Shown one piece after another: positions 14,749-22,115 of a DNA stretch of 22,948 bases (position 1 is its first letter; the number at the start of each line of letters is the position of its first letter). The stretch covers positions 1-22,948 of the forward strand of contig JAUHYY010000003.1 in NCBI GenBank assembly GCA_030426295.1, given 5' to 3'. Position numbers and translations under genes: made by a program. The notes under the pieces are model-generated. The model was not told the DNA's origin. It made no database searches and saw nothing but the letters and a program-made list of their open reading frames with translations. The stretch is from a bacterium. GTDB lineage: Bacteria; Patescibacteriota; Gracilibacteria; UBA1369; GCA-2718715.

Positions 14749-15267
14749 ATGGTTCTTTTGAAGTCAGAAGATATAGATATGGGTACTCCGGCACCGAAGT
14801 TCAACTTAAAAGGTATAGATGGCGAGTTTCATTCACTTGATTCTTATGCAGGAAAAGAAGCACTAGTGATAATTTTCATGTGTGTACACTGCCCATACGT
14901 TCAAGCAATTGAACAAGACATAATTGAACTACAAGAAGACTACGAAGACATGGGCATACAAGTTATCGGTATCAATCCAAATGATCCTTCTAAACATCCT
15001 GAAGATTCTTTCGAAGGAATGAAACAAAGAGCTGATGACATGGAATACAATTTTGTTTATCTACGTGATGAAGACCAATCAATCGCTCGTGAATATGATG
15101 CTGTATGTACGCCTGATATTTATGTGTTCGATAAAAATCGTGAACTGTTTTACCACGGTAGAATAGAAGAAGTTTCAAATGCTCTCGAAGCAATACTAGA
15201 TGGGGCTACACACTACCAAGAACAACAGATCCCTTCCCAAGGGTGCTCTATTAAGTGGGTGGATTAA
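14749..15267 (+). CDS. Thioredoxin-fold peroxiredoxin/redoxin-like protein
   Basis: 172 residues. It has the AhpC/TSA-redoxin start (GTPAPKFNLKGIDGEFHSLDSYAGKEALVIIF), a C-x2-C active site, C45-V-H-C48-P-Y, and the cis-proline segment DAVCTPDIYVFDKN with a third cysteine. The C-x2-C followed by P-Y-V and the long insert GINPNDPSKHPEDSFEGMKQ are as in the 'thioredoxin family protein' group related to redoxins; it probably reduces disulfides or peroxides. No signal peptide is seen, so it is cytoplasmic. GAGGAA at 14728-14733 is the only Shine-Dalgarno-like sequence near a start in the window, but is 15 bases away. The internal ATG at 14779 (MGTPAPKF) is an alternative start. Confidence 0.88.
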   Translation: MVLLKSEDIDMGTPAPKFNLKGIDGEFHSLDSYAGKEALVIIFMCVHCPYVQAIEQDIIELQEDYEDMGIQVIGINPNDPSKHPEDSFEGMKQRADDMEYNFVYLRDEDQSIAREYDAVCTPDIYVFDKNRELFYHGRIEEVSNALEAILDGATHYQEQQIPSQGCSIKWVD

Positions 15268-15268
15268 T

Positions 15269-15285
15269 AGCTAATGGCTAATGGC
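15269..15285 (+). repeat. Heptamer tandem repeat after the redoxin gene
   Basis: AGCTAAT, GGCTAAT and a part copy GGC, beginning 2 bases after the stop codon. It has the same unit as the ftsE array but the opposite orientation relative to the following gene. Confidence 0.65.
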
Positions 15286-15311
15286 ATATAGAAATTTTAA
15301 ATATTTCTCCT

Positions 15312-15339
15312 TTGTGAATTTGGGGGTTAGAGTTAATAT
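15312..15339 (+). promoter_or_regulatory. Possible promoter for the aminopeptidase gene
   Basis: TTGTGA (15312-15317), 16 bases, TAATAT (15334-15339). Moderate matches. The predicted start near 15346 supports translation from ATG 15371 rather than from 15281. Confidence 0.3.
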
Positions 15340-15370
15340 GCTTTTTAGAATAAATAACCTAAAAAAAATC

Positions 15371-16573
15371 ATGACCTACCAACCTTCAGACGAGATACTT
15401 AAGAAATATGCTGATGTTCTAATTAAGTTTGCCCTTTGGGGTGGAAAAGGAATCAATAAAGGTGATGTAGTTTGCTTGAATGTTCCTGAATGTGCAAAGC
15501 CTATGCTTATCCATCTACAAACTGCTGTTCTTGAAGCTGGAGGTCATACAATCATTAGGTTTTTACCAGATGGTCTTTCTAAGAATTTCTTTGATCATGC
15601 ATCAGATGAACAGCTTAATTGGATGCCAAAAGAATACATGCTTGAAAGATTAAATACTTGTACTCATTTTGTATCTATTATTGCTGAAGCTGACAAACAT
15701 GAGCTTAAGGGTGTTCCTGGTTCAAAGATTATGGAACAAAGTAAAGCTGCTAAGTTCTACAAAAATGCATTCATGAAAAGAGTTGATGAAGACAAATGCA
15801 GCTGGACACTTGCAATGTATGCAACAGAAGCTATGGCGAGCGAAGTTGGTATGACACTTGAAGAATATTGGGAACAAATTATTGAAGCTTGTTTCCTTAG
15901 AGAAGATGATCCTATCGCTAAATGGACAGAAGTTAATGGAATGATCGAAGACTACAAAGACAAGTTAAACGCACTAGATATGAGATGGCTTCATGTTGAA
16001 GGTGCTGATGCTGATCTAAAGGTACAACTTGGTGCTGACCGGCAATGGCTTGGTGGGCGTGGATGTAACATTCCTTCTTTCGAATTATTTATCTCGCCTG
16101 ACTGGAGAGGTACTGAAGGATGGATCAACTTTAACCAACCACTTTATAGATATGGTCAACTCATTAAGGGAGTGCGACTTGAGTTTAAGGATGGTCTAGT
16201 TGTTAAAGCTGAAGCTGACGAAAATGAAGATATGCTTAAAGAAATGATTGCTACTGAAAACGCTAACAAGATTGGAGAGTACAGCTTAACTGATAAGAGA
16301 TTTAGTAGAATCACTAAGTTCATGGGTGAAACTCTATTCGATGAAAATGTAGGTGGAGAATTCGGTAATACTCACCTTGCGGTCGGTAGTGCATACAGAG
16401 ACAGCTATAGAGGTAACCCTGGAGAAGTTACTGAAGAACAATGGGAAGAACTAGGATTCAATAACTCAGTTGTGCATACAGATATAGTTTCAACTACAGA
16501 TAGAAAAGTTACCGCTACCCTTGGTGACGGATCAGAAGTGGTAATCTATGAGAATGGTATGTTTACTCTTTAG
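15371..16573 (+). CDS. M29-family metallo-aminopeptidase (AmpS/PepS-like)
   Basis: 400 residues from ATG 15371. It removes N-terminal amino acids from peptides in the cytoplasm using two divalent metals. The start MTYQPSDEILKKYADVLIKFAL matches where the family begins. An in-frame ATG at 15281 would add 30 residues with no family match and lies upstream of the candidate promoter. Family signs: INKGDVVCLNVPE, HVEGADADLKVQLG, the metal-ligand region GRGCNIPSFELFISPDWRGTEG, GLVVKAEADEN, FMGETLFDENVGGEFGNTHLAVGSAY and NNSVVHTDIV. The usual NIPTGE reads NIPSFE here, with the Glu ligand kept. Its last 11 bases overlap the end of the convergent unknown gene. Confidence 0.88.
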   Translation: MTYQPSDEILKKYADVLIKFALWGGKGINKGDVVCLNVPECAKPMLIHLQTAVLEAGGHTIIRFLPDGLSKNFFDHASDEQLNWMPKEYMLERLNTCTHFVSIIAEADKHELKGVPGSKIMEQSKAAKFYKNAFMKRVDEDKCSWTLAMYATEAMASEVGMTLEEYWEQIIEACFLREDDPIAKWTEVNGMIEDYKDKLNALDMRWLHVEGADADLKVQLGADRQWLGGRGCNIPSFELFISPDWRGTEGWINFNQPLYRYGQLIKGVRLEFKDGLVVKAEADENEDMLKEMIATENANKIGEYSLTDKRFSRITKFMGETLFDENVGGEFGNTHLAVGSAYRDSYRGNPGEVTEEQWEELGFNNSVVHTDIVSTTDRKVTATLGDGSEVVIYENGMFTL

Positions 16574-17297
16574 CTTCAAAATCTGTAAAGTGCTGTTCCC
16601 CAGCAATTCTTTCGAAGTCTCCTTTTTTAAGAATTTCAGCTATTTTTTTGAGCTCATCGTTCCAGCTCATGCATTTATTGTATCTCTTTAAAGGATCCCA
16701 GCTTAGACTTTCTAAGTTAGATTCTAATGTTTCTAAGAGTGTATGAATACGTATTAGAGCTGCTAATACATAATCTACATTTATGTCTGGATTTAATTCT
16801 AGGTCTACTACTACTTTAGAAGGCGCTAATATGCTGCCTGCTAAAGCTAGGCTTTCGTCATCTAATTCTTTAGATATGTATCCTTTTAAGAGTTTGATTT
16901 CGGCTCTTAAACTCTCGGATAATTGAATTAACTTTTTGCTTTTTCCTACAAATCTATTATTAAAAACTCCCTCTGCAAGAAATCTAATACTCTGTTGGAT
17001 ATCAAGCCTTAGCCTGTGAGCAGTTTCAGCTGCTCTTCTTTTTTTAGCTTTATATTCTAGAATCTGGTCACTATCTGCTTCTTTAATTGGTGTATCTGGA
17101 TCTATTCTTTCTTCAACTGTTAAAGCTAAATCAAAAACACCCGACGCAGATACTTCTGCTCCTGTGTCTTCTGCTTCTCTTAACACTACAGTTCTGTCAG
17201 GACCTACAGGTATACTTATACCAACTGTTCTCTCAACTCTTTGATCTAACAGCTCTGTTCCATTTGGGCCATGGGCTTTATTTCTTCGTGTAGCCAT
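16563..17297 (-). CDS. Hypothetical helical protein downstream of the m5U methyltransferase
   Basis: 244 residues from ATG 17297 (a GTG three codons earlier, at 17306, is possible). Not recognised. The first 95 residues are polar and Arg/Glu-rich (MATRRNKAHGPNGTELL, then TVVLREAEDTG). Residues 95-245 are nearly all helical heptad-like sequence (EYKAKKRRAAETAHRLRLDI; LIQLSESLRAEIKLLKGYI; ALIRIHTLLETLESNLESL), which suggests a soluble coiled-coil or helical bundle. There is no signal or membrane segment. It begins 26 bases after the methyltransferase stop in the same direction and converges on the aminopeptidase with an 11-base overlap. Confidence 0.72.
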   Translation of the reverse strand: MATRRNKAHGPNGTELLDQRVERTVGISIPVGPDRTVVLREAEDTGAEVSASGVFDLALTVEERIDPDTPIKEADSDQILEYKAKKRRAAETAHRLRLDIQQSIRFLAEGVFNNRFVGKSKKLIQLSESLRAEIKLLKGYISKELDDESLALAGSILAPSKVVVDLELNPDINVDYVLAALIRIHTLLETLESNLESLSWDPLKRYNKCMSWNDELKKIAEILKKGDFERIAGEQHFTDFEAKE

Positions 17298-17323
17298 ATG
17301 GTGCACTTAAATAAGACCTATTT

Positions 17324-18697
17324 TTAACATGTATTGTCCGCATATGTCAATTCACCCACCACCTCTAAATGTCTTGTGTGAGGGAATTGATCTACTGGTT
17401 GTATGCTTTTTAAACTCCACCCATGCTCTTTAAATGCTTCAAGGTCATGTGCAAATGATTTTAAATTGCATGAAACATATATGATTTGTTTTGGAGCGAG
17501 ACTGGTGATGTACTCGATGAGTTTCGGGTTTAGTCCAGCTCGAGGAGGATCAAAAACTACTAGGTCTGGATTTGGCCAGTCGAGCTTTGTTTTGAATATA
17601 TCGCCTGCTATGTAAGTAGCATTTTGGATTTTATTTATTTCTTGGTTATGGTGAGCCTTTTCAATTGATTCCTCAACAAGGTCTATACCGTAAACATGTT
17701 TTGAGTTTGAAGCGAGGCTTAGGCCGATTGTTCCTGTTCCACAAAAGAGGTCGTAGACTGTTTGAGTTCCGTCGAGGTGAGCTAGGTCTGCAACTTTTTG
17801 GTAAATCACTTCAGCTTGATGTGTGTTTGGCTGGAAGAAAGTGTTTGGACCTATTTGGTAGGTCATTTCTTGGTTATTGGTAATTAGTTTTTCCTGAATA
17901 TCCTTATCTCCAGCTATGTGTGTAAGAATTTTTTCGGTTCTGCGACCTGCTTGCACAGTTACTACCTCAAGCCATACTGAGTTTATATATGGCAAGTCAT
18001 GCATTGCTTGTTCTAAAATTTTGTTCGCTTCTTCTGTAGGCATTTGTTCAGATACAGAAAGAATTACCATTACCTGGTTTGTGCGCTTTCCTACTCTGAC
18101 TGTGAGCTCTCTAAGTTGACCTTCGCCATTTTTGAATCTGTATGGAGTGAATCCAGCTTTTAAAGTTCTTTGTCTAAAGTAGTTTACGAATTCGGGGATC
18201 CATTCTTCGCATAAAAAGTCTTCTTCTAGATCGTAAATGTCGTAGCGTCGGCCTGATACATGAAATCCGAGAACTGGGCTCATATTTTCATCGTAACCGA
18301 ATGAGAACTGCATTTTGTTTCTGTAGTACCAAGGGTCGTCCATCCCAATGATATCTAAGATTTGAGTATTATCATTACCTGTATTACCTATTATTCGCTC
18401 TACTTCTTTTTGCTTCACTTCTAACTGATAATCGTAACTTAGAACTTCCCATGGGCTTCCTGAGTACTGGGCATGCTTAGATCTTGCTGGTACTCTCAGG
18501 CCTGATTCCTCAACAACTTTTACGAGCTCTGCTTCGATGTAATTTCTTTTAATCTTTTTAATTACGCATATAACTTTGTCGCCTGGAAAACACCTGTTAA
18601 CAGCAACATTATAGTCTTCGTACTTGCCAATCCCCTTACCGTTTATGTTGAGATGTTGAATAAGTATTTCGATTTCTGTACCTTTCTTAATGTTCAT
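17324..18697 (-). CDS. rlmD: RNA (uracil-5)-methyltransferase, RlmD/TrmA family
   Basis: 457 residues. It moves a methyl group from SAM to C5 of a uridine in 23S rRNA or tRNA. A TRAM RNA-binding domain is at about 1-60, the central domain is at 100-300, and the SAM domain has FFQPNTHQAE (287-296), DLFCGTGTIG (316-325), FDPPRAGL (382-389), the catalytic Cys410 in YVSCNLKSFAHDL and the base at HTRHLE. The stretch where RlmD/RlmCD enzymes carry a four-cysteine iron-sulfur cluster (about 68-92, SGLRVPARSKHAQYSGSPWE) has no cysteine, although the following LSYDYQLEVKQ is kept. The exact target (U1939, U747 or tRNA U54) cannot be assigned. It starts 18 bases from divergent rlmH. Confidence 0.92.
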   Translation of the reverse strand: MNIKKGTEIEILIQHLNINGKGIGKYEDYNVAVNRCFPGDKVICVIKKIKRNYIEAELVKVVEESGLRVPARSKHAQYSGSPWEVLSYDYQLEVKQKEVERIIGNTGNDNTQILDIIGMDDPWYYRNKMQFSFGYDENMSPVLGFHVSGRRYDIYDLEEDFLCEEWIPEFVNYFRQRTLKAGFTPYRFKNGEGQLRELTVRVGKRTNQVMVILSVSEQMPTEEANKILEQAMHDLPYINSVWLEVVTVQAGRRTEKILTHIAGDKDIQEKLITNNQEMTYQIGPNTFFQPNTHQAEVIYQKVADLAHLDGTQTVYDLFCGTGTIGLSLASNSKHVYGIDLVEESIEKAHHNQEINKIQNATYIAGDIFKTKLDWPNPDLVVFDPPRAGLNPKLIEYITSLAPKQIIYVSCNLKSFAHDLEAFKEHGWSLKSIQPVDQFPHTRHLEVVGELTYADNTC

Positions 18698-18715
18698 AGT
18701 CTAAATTAACGTAAA

Positions 18716-19171
18716 TTGTATATCAAAATAATTGCAGTTGGGAAACTCAAACATAAGAATTTTTTAAGCTTGGCTCAGGATTACATTGCACGATTGAGTC
18801 ATTGGAACCTTGAGATTATTGAGCTTAAAGAAGCTAAGCTTGATGATACGGAAAAGCGTATTGAACGTGATGCTTTCAATATAAATATGCATCTTAAAAA
18901 TGACTACTTTAATGTGATACTTGATGAAGTTGGTGATGAGATGAACTCTAAAAAGTTCGCGAAATTCATGCAACAAAAGAAAGATATGGGTGATAAGATT
19001 TGTTTTGTAATTGGAGGAGCATACGGGTTGCCTGAAAATTTTAAACAGAAATTTGATATGCGTTTATCATTTGGAAAAATGACATTCACACACCAATTTG
19101 TGAGAATCCTGTTGCTCGAACAACTGTATAGAGCTTCGACGATAATGATAGGAAAAGACTACCATTATTGA
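18716..19171 (+). CDS. rlmH: 23S rRNA pseudouridine1915 N3-methyltransferase RlmH
   Basis: 151 residues, family length. This SPOUT methyltransferase acts on the assembled 70S ribosome at position 1915 of helix 69. Motifs: start IKIIAVGKLKHKNF, ARLSHWNLEIIELKEAK, VILDEVGDEMNSKKFAKF, the SAM knot CFVIGGAYGLPE and the end MTFTHQFVRILLLEQLYRA...GKDYHY. The start is TTG at 18716: the in-frame stop TAA at 18707 leaves no other start, and it falls where the family begins. The stop is TGA, directly after the family's terminal Y-H-Y. This is the only clear TGA stop in the window. Confidence 0.95.
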   Translation: MYIKIIAVGKLKHKNFLSLAQDYIARLSHWNLEIIELKEAKLDDTEKRIERDAFNINMHLKNDYFNVILDEVGDEMNSKKFAKFMQQKKDMGDKICFVIGGAYGLPENFKQKFDMRLSFGKMTFTHQFVRILLLEQLYRASTIMIGKDYHY

Positions 19172-19224
19172 CAACGTAAGCATAAGATTGCTAAGCTCTA
19201 ATCTATTATTTGTAAAACCTGATT

Positions 19225-19479
19225 ATGAACCAAGGTTTACAACGACTTACTGAACAAGCATACAGGCATTTGTCTGGTGCTGTATCTAGTAATTTTGAGG
19301 GTGGAGTTGAGCAAGAACATGCTGTAGCTATGCTTGAGGCACAGTTAAGAGGCCTGAATTATACCCCTTTTTCAACTGAGCCAACAATCTCACCAGCAGT
19401 TAAAGAGAAATGCAGACAGCTTGCTGACGAGCTACGAGAAAGACTAGGAGGAACAACTCCTGATTGTTTTGTATATTAA
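19225..19479 (+). CDS. Small hypothetical protein
   Basis: 84 residues, not recognised. Helical, polar N terminus (MNQGLQRLTEQAYRHLSG; EQEHAVAMLEAQLRGL), a Pro/Thr-rich middle (YTPFSTEPTISP), a second charged helix (VKEKCRQLADELRERLGG) and the ending TPDCFVY. It has two cysteines and no signal or membrane segment. It lies 53 bases after rlmH on the same strand and is followed after 8 bases by the broken ORF. Confidence 0.55.
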   Translation: MNQGLQRLTEQAYRHLSGAVSSNFEGGVEQEHAVAMLEAQLRGLNYTPFSTEPTISPAVKEKCRQLADELRERLGGTTPDCFVY

Positions 19480-19487
19480 CTATAGAA

Positions 19488-19814
19488 ATGAGCAATGGAA
19501 TTAATTCACACTTGAGAGATCCTGATGAAGATCAATTCAATCATGAAATCCCAAACATTTATGTTAGTCCAGAAATCTTAAATTAAGGTCGAGATGACAC
19601 TAGAATATTTGATGATATTGATAAATTTATGGGTTTAGAACTGAGAACACCAGATAATGCTAGGTTACTAGATTTAACCATACGGTTAGCAGTAAAACAT
19701 GTTTACGCAGAAAATGCAGGGCTTCCCAGACTCCTGCAGCGGTGTCGAACTTATAATGCCAAACTTCTTAAAGCTGCGCAGATTCAACAAGGAGATCAAC
19801 AACTGCGTCGTTAA
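19488..19814 (+). pseudogene. Short ORF interrupted by an in-frame TAA
   Basis: ATG at 19488 opens a frame of 32 codons (MSNGINSHLRDPDEDQFNHE..., ending SPEILN) that stops at TAA 19584-19586. The same frame then continues without another stop to 19814: GRDDTRIFDDIDKFMGLELR, then TPDNARLLDLTIRLAVKHVY and a Leu/Arg/Gln-rich helical end. Together they would be a 109-codon protein. The downstream part can restart at ATG 19629 (61 residues). The last 47 bases overlap the end of the ATP-grasp gene on the other strand. No family is recognised. It could be a decayed gene, a sequencing error, or two short peptides. Confidence 0.45.
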
Positions 19815-20700
19815 AGTCAGCCCAAGTATCGCAGTAATCAGGGTGAAGTAGCCCAGGTCTAGAGTTAAGCTCAATTAGCTTATAGCCTTTGTCTGTGTTC
19901 ATGAAGTCAGCTGCGTAAATGCTCGGACTAAATTTGTCGAGTTTGTCTTGGATCTTTTTTAGAAGTTCGAAGACTTCTTCTGGTACTTGATTGAGATGGA
20001 TAGTTTTTCCTGATCCGCCCTGGCTGATGTTAGCTAGGAGTTTTCCTTCTTCTGGAACTCTGATTAAGGCGTTAGTTGGTTTACCATTTACTACAGTTAC
20101 ACGTAAGTCATGTAAACCTTCGACTACACCAGGAATACCGACTTTTCCGTCCATAAATTCTTGGACTAAGAGGTCGTCCCAGTCAGTGTAAAGGTCTTCG
20201 GTGATTTCATTTTTATGAAGTATGTAGATCCCATTTCCGCCAGCTAAGAAGTTTTTCTTAAGTACAATGTATTCGTCGTCACTGAAATCTTTAGCGAGCT
20301 CTGTATATTCCTTAAATGAATGTGCAATGAAAGTTCTTGGTGATAGACTTGGGAACATTTCGACTGTTCGTACTTTATCTACGCAAATTGCGTCTAGCTC
20401 CGGGTCGTTAATCATTTTGCAGTCTGTGACCCAACTTAATGCTGTTCCGGCTCCTTTGTTGTAAATAACATCAGCTTTGATTTTCTCATTAAACTCTTGG
20501 AGTTTATCGTTCTCAAAAATCCATCCATGCGAGAAAACGCCTTCACCTTCATAAGAACTTGCTCTAACTATGTAGGCTTTTGCTCCTTTTGATTCGATGT
20601 CTTTTGAAATCCAGTTATATGTTTCAAAATAATTTAACAAATCAAACGGATAACCCATAGGGTCAGGATTTGAAAAATAAATTGCGATAGTTTTAGTCAT
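19768..20700 (-). CDS. ATP-grasp ligase (RimK/glutathione-synthetase type)
   Basis: 310 residues from ATG 20700 (a TTG 27 bases earlier is possible but lies deeper in cca). ATP-grasp enzymes join an acyl-phosphate to an amine or thiol. Visible: the ATP-binding lysines and Gly loop YIVLKKNFLAGGNGIYILHK (about 145-164), LVQEFMDGK, the Arg/Asn pattern HDLRVTVVNGKPTNALIRVP, NISQGGSGKTI, and the metal-binding end YAADFMNTDKGYKLIELNSRPGLL. The product is unknown; a peptide, amino-acid or Glu-adding ligase fits. It starts within the end of cca with an 8-base overlap (ATGACTAA), so translation is coupled. Its own end overlaps an opposing short ORF. Confidence 0.88.
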   Translation of the reverse strand: MTKTIAIYFSNPDPMGYPFDLLNYFETYNWISKDIESKGAKAYIVRASSYEGEGVFSHGWIFENDKLQEFNEKIKADVIYNKGAGTALSWVTDCKMINDPELDAICVDKVRTVEMFPSLSPRTFIAHSFKEYTELAKDFSDDEYIVLKKNFLAGGNGIYILHKNEITEDLYTDWDDLLVQEFMDGKVGIPGVVEGLHDLRVTVVNGKPTNALIRVPEEGKLLANISQGGSGKTIHLNQVPEEVFELLKKIQDKLDKFSPSIYAADFMNTDKGYKLIELNSRPGLLHPDYCDTWADFNDAVVDLLVESAQL

Positions 20701-22006
20701 GCTCTGGATAATTGTTAAGCCATTCAAGGGCTTGTTCTCTCGTTGTGACTGTTCCTTCTAGCTGTAAATCTTCTAAATCTTCTAACATCACTCCAAGTTC
20801 TGGCCCTGGTTTGATTCCTTTGATCTCCATAATATCCTTACCTGATAAAAGTTTCGGTAACTCATCTGGTAACTCACTTACTTCTTTCGTGTATAGTTCT
20901 TTTATTTCTTCGTAAGTTGATAGATCGGCCGGATCGGTACCTAAGATATCATGCTTATTAAGCTCTAACAATTCTAAAAACCAAGGTTTTAAAAACCATT
21001 TAATACGAGTTGCCTTTGGCATATCTAGAACGTTGTAAACCGACATGTGTTGTTCGGCTAACCACTGAACTTTCTTAGTGAAGTTTTTTGAAAACCTTAA
21101 ACGTCTAAGTAGTGGTCCGGCTATCTCAGCGGATCTTTCTGCGTGACCATCAAATCTAATTCTTTCTTCGAGTTCGAATGTGTCAGGTTTACCTACATCA
21201 TGCAATAAGACTGCCCAATACAGACTAAGAGGTTCACCTTCAGGTATTGAGCCGAGTGCTTGCATTGTATGATCATACACATCACCCTCTTTATGATAAT
21301 GAGCTGGTTGTGCTACGCCTTTTAATTCTTGTATTTCAGGTAGGATTATTTCAAGTAGGCCAAGGTCTTCCATATCGTTGAAAGCCTCTACTCTCTTTTT
21401 ATCAATGATCATTTTATTAAGTTCATCTCTAATTCTTTCATTTGAAATGTCAGTAATTTTTTCTGCATATTTTTTTACAGCATTGTATGTGTCGGGATGA
21501 TATTGGAAGTCATATACATTCTTGAATCTTACAGCTCTCAAAACTCTTAAATGATCTTCTAAGATTCTTTGTTCTGGTTCGCCAATAAATCTAACAAGGC
21601 CTGCTTCTAGATCTTTTTGCCCATCTACAAAATCATAGATCTTGTCTTCAGTTGGATCATAGAACATTGCATTTATCGTGAAATCTCTTCTCTTTGCGTC
21701 TTCTTCTGCATTAGTAAATTCGACTGCATCAGGTCGACGTCCGTCTGAGTATCCTGAGTCAGATCTGAATGTCGCCACTTCGAATTCGTGGTCATCTTGT
21801 AATGCAAGTATCACACCGAACTCTTTACCTATAGGAATTGTTTTTTCGAGAATGTCTTCAATTTCGTCAGGTTTTGCTGATGTTACAATATCGTAATCTT
21901 TTGGCTTGATTCCAAGTAAAATGTCACGCACGCAACCACCTGCCCAGTAGGCTTCATGACCTGCAGCTTTTAGCTGTTTGATAATTTTGATTGAGATTGG
22001 TTCCAC
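20693..22006 (-). CDS. cca: CCA tRNA nucleotidyltransferase / poly(A) polymerase family, with HD domain
   Basis: 437 residues. It adds or repairs the 3' CCA of tRNA. Nucleotidyltransferase core: HEAYWAGGCVRDILLG (17-32) and catalytic D37-Y-D39 in KPKDYDIVTSA. Then FEVATFRSDSGYSDGRRPD, AKRRDFTINAMFYDP, and RFIGEPEQRILEDHLRVLRAVRF with the base-recognition helix. The middle is the family's RNA-binding head, and an HD domain has HYHKEGDVYDHTMQAL and LLHDVGKPDT, so the protein may also cut 2',3'-cyclic ends. The start is GTG at 22006; no ATG fits the family N terminus. A heptamer-repeat array precedes the start, and the 3' end overlaps the ATP-grasp gene. Confidence 0.93.
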   Translation of the reverse strand: MEPISIKIIKQLKAAGHEAYWAGGCVRDILLGIKPKDYDIVTSAKPDEIEDILEKTIPIGKEFGVILALQDDHEFEVATFRSDSGYSDGRRPDAVEFTNAEEDAKRRDFTINAMFYDPTEDKIYDFVDGQKDLEAGLVRFIGEPEQRILEDHLRVLRAVRFKNVYDFQYHPDTYNAVKKYAEKITDISNERIRDELNKMIIDKKRVEAFNDMEDLGLLEIILPEIQELKGVAQPAHYHKEGDVYDHTMQALGSIPEGEPLSLYWAVLLHDVGKPDTFELEERIRFDGHAERSAEIAGPLLRRLRFSKNFTKKVQWLAEQHMSVYNVLDMPKATRIKWFLKPWFLELLELNKHDILGTDPADLSTYEEIKELYTKEVSELPDELPKLLSGKDIMEIKGIKPGPELGVMLEDLEDLQLEGTVTTREQALEWLNNYPEHD

Positions 22007-22009
22007 AGT

Positions 22010-22024
22010 TAGTAATTGGTAATT
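22010..22024 (-). repeat. Heptamer tandem repeat upstream of cca
   Basis: TAGTAAT, TGGTAAT and a T on the plus strand, 4 bases before the GTG start. Along cca this is ATTACCA-ATTACTA. A minus-strand TATAAC (22038-22033) would start transcription just upstream, near 22026, so the leader would consist mostly of the repeat. Confidence 0.55.
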
Positions 22025-22083
22025 AGCTTTGGGTTATAAATAGTCAGGTTGATTATTAATTTTTAATAATTACTATAAATATA

Positions 22084-22104
22084 TATTATCTATTATCCAT
22101 TATC
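22084..22104 (+). repeat. Heptamer tandem repeat upstream of tsaD
   Basis: TATTATC, TATTATC, CATTATC and a following CATC, ending 12 bases before the tsaD ATG. TATAAA at 22074-22079 (with TTGATT 19 bases upstream) would start transcription near 22086, inside the array. Confidence 0.75.
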
Positions 22105-22115
22105 CATCTGGTTCT

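Noticed and set aside
15281..15370. N-terminal extension of the aminopeptidase from ATG 15281
   Set aside because: The 30 extra residues have no family counterpart, overlap the heptamer repeat region and a candidate promoter, and the M29 fold starts at ATG 15371.
19168..19173. Perfect TTGACA over the rlmH stop as a promoter for the 84-residue gene
   Set aside because: No -10 box at 16-18 bases (CTAAGC there); the nearest TATTAT is about 30 bases away.
19715..19738. TGCAGG/CCTGCA inverted repeat
   Set aside because: Short stem, 12-base loop, no T tract, and inside the reading frame of a short ORF; probably chance.
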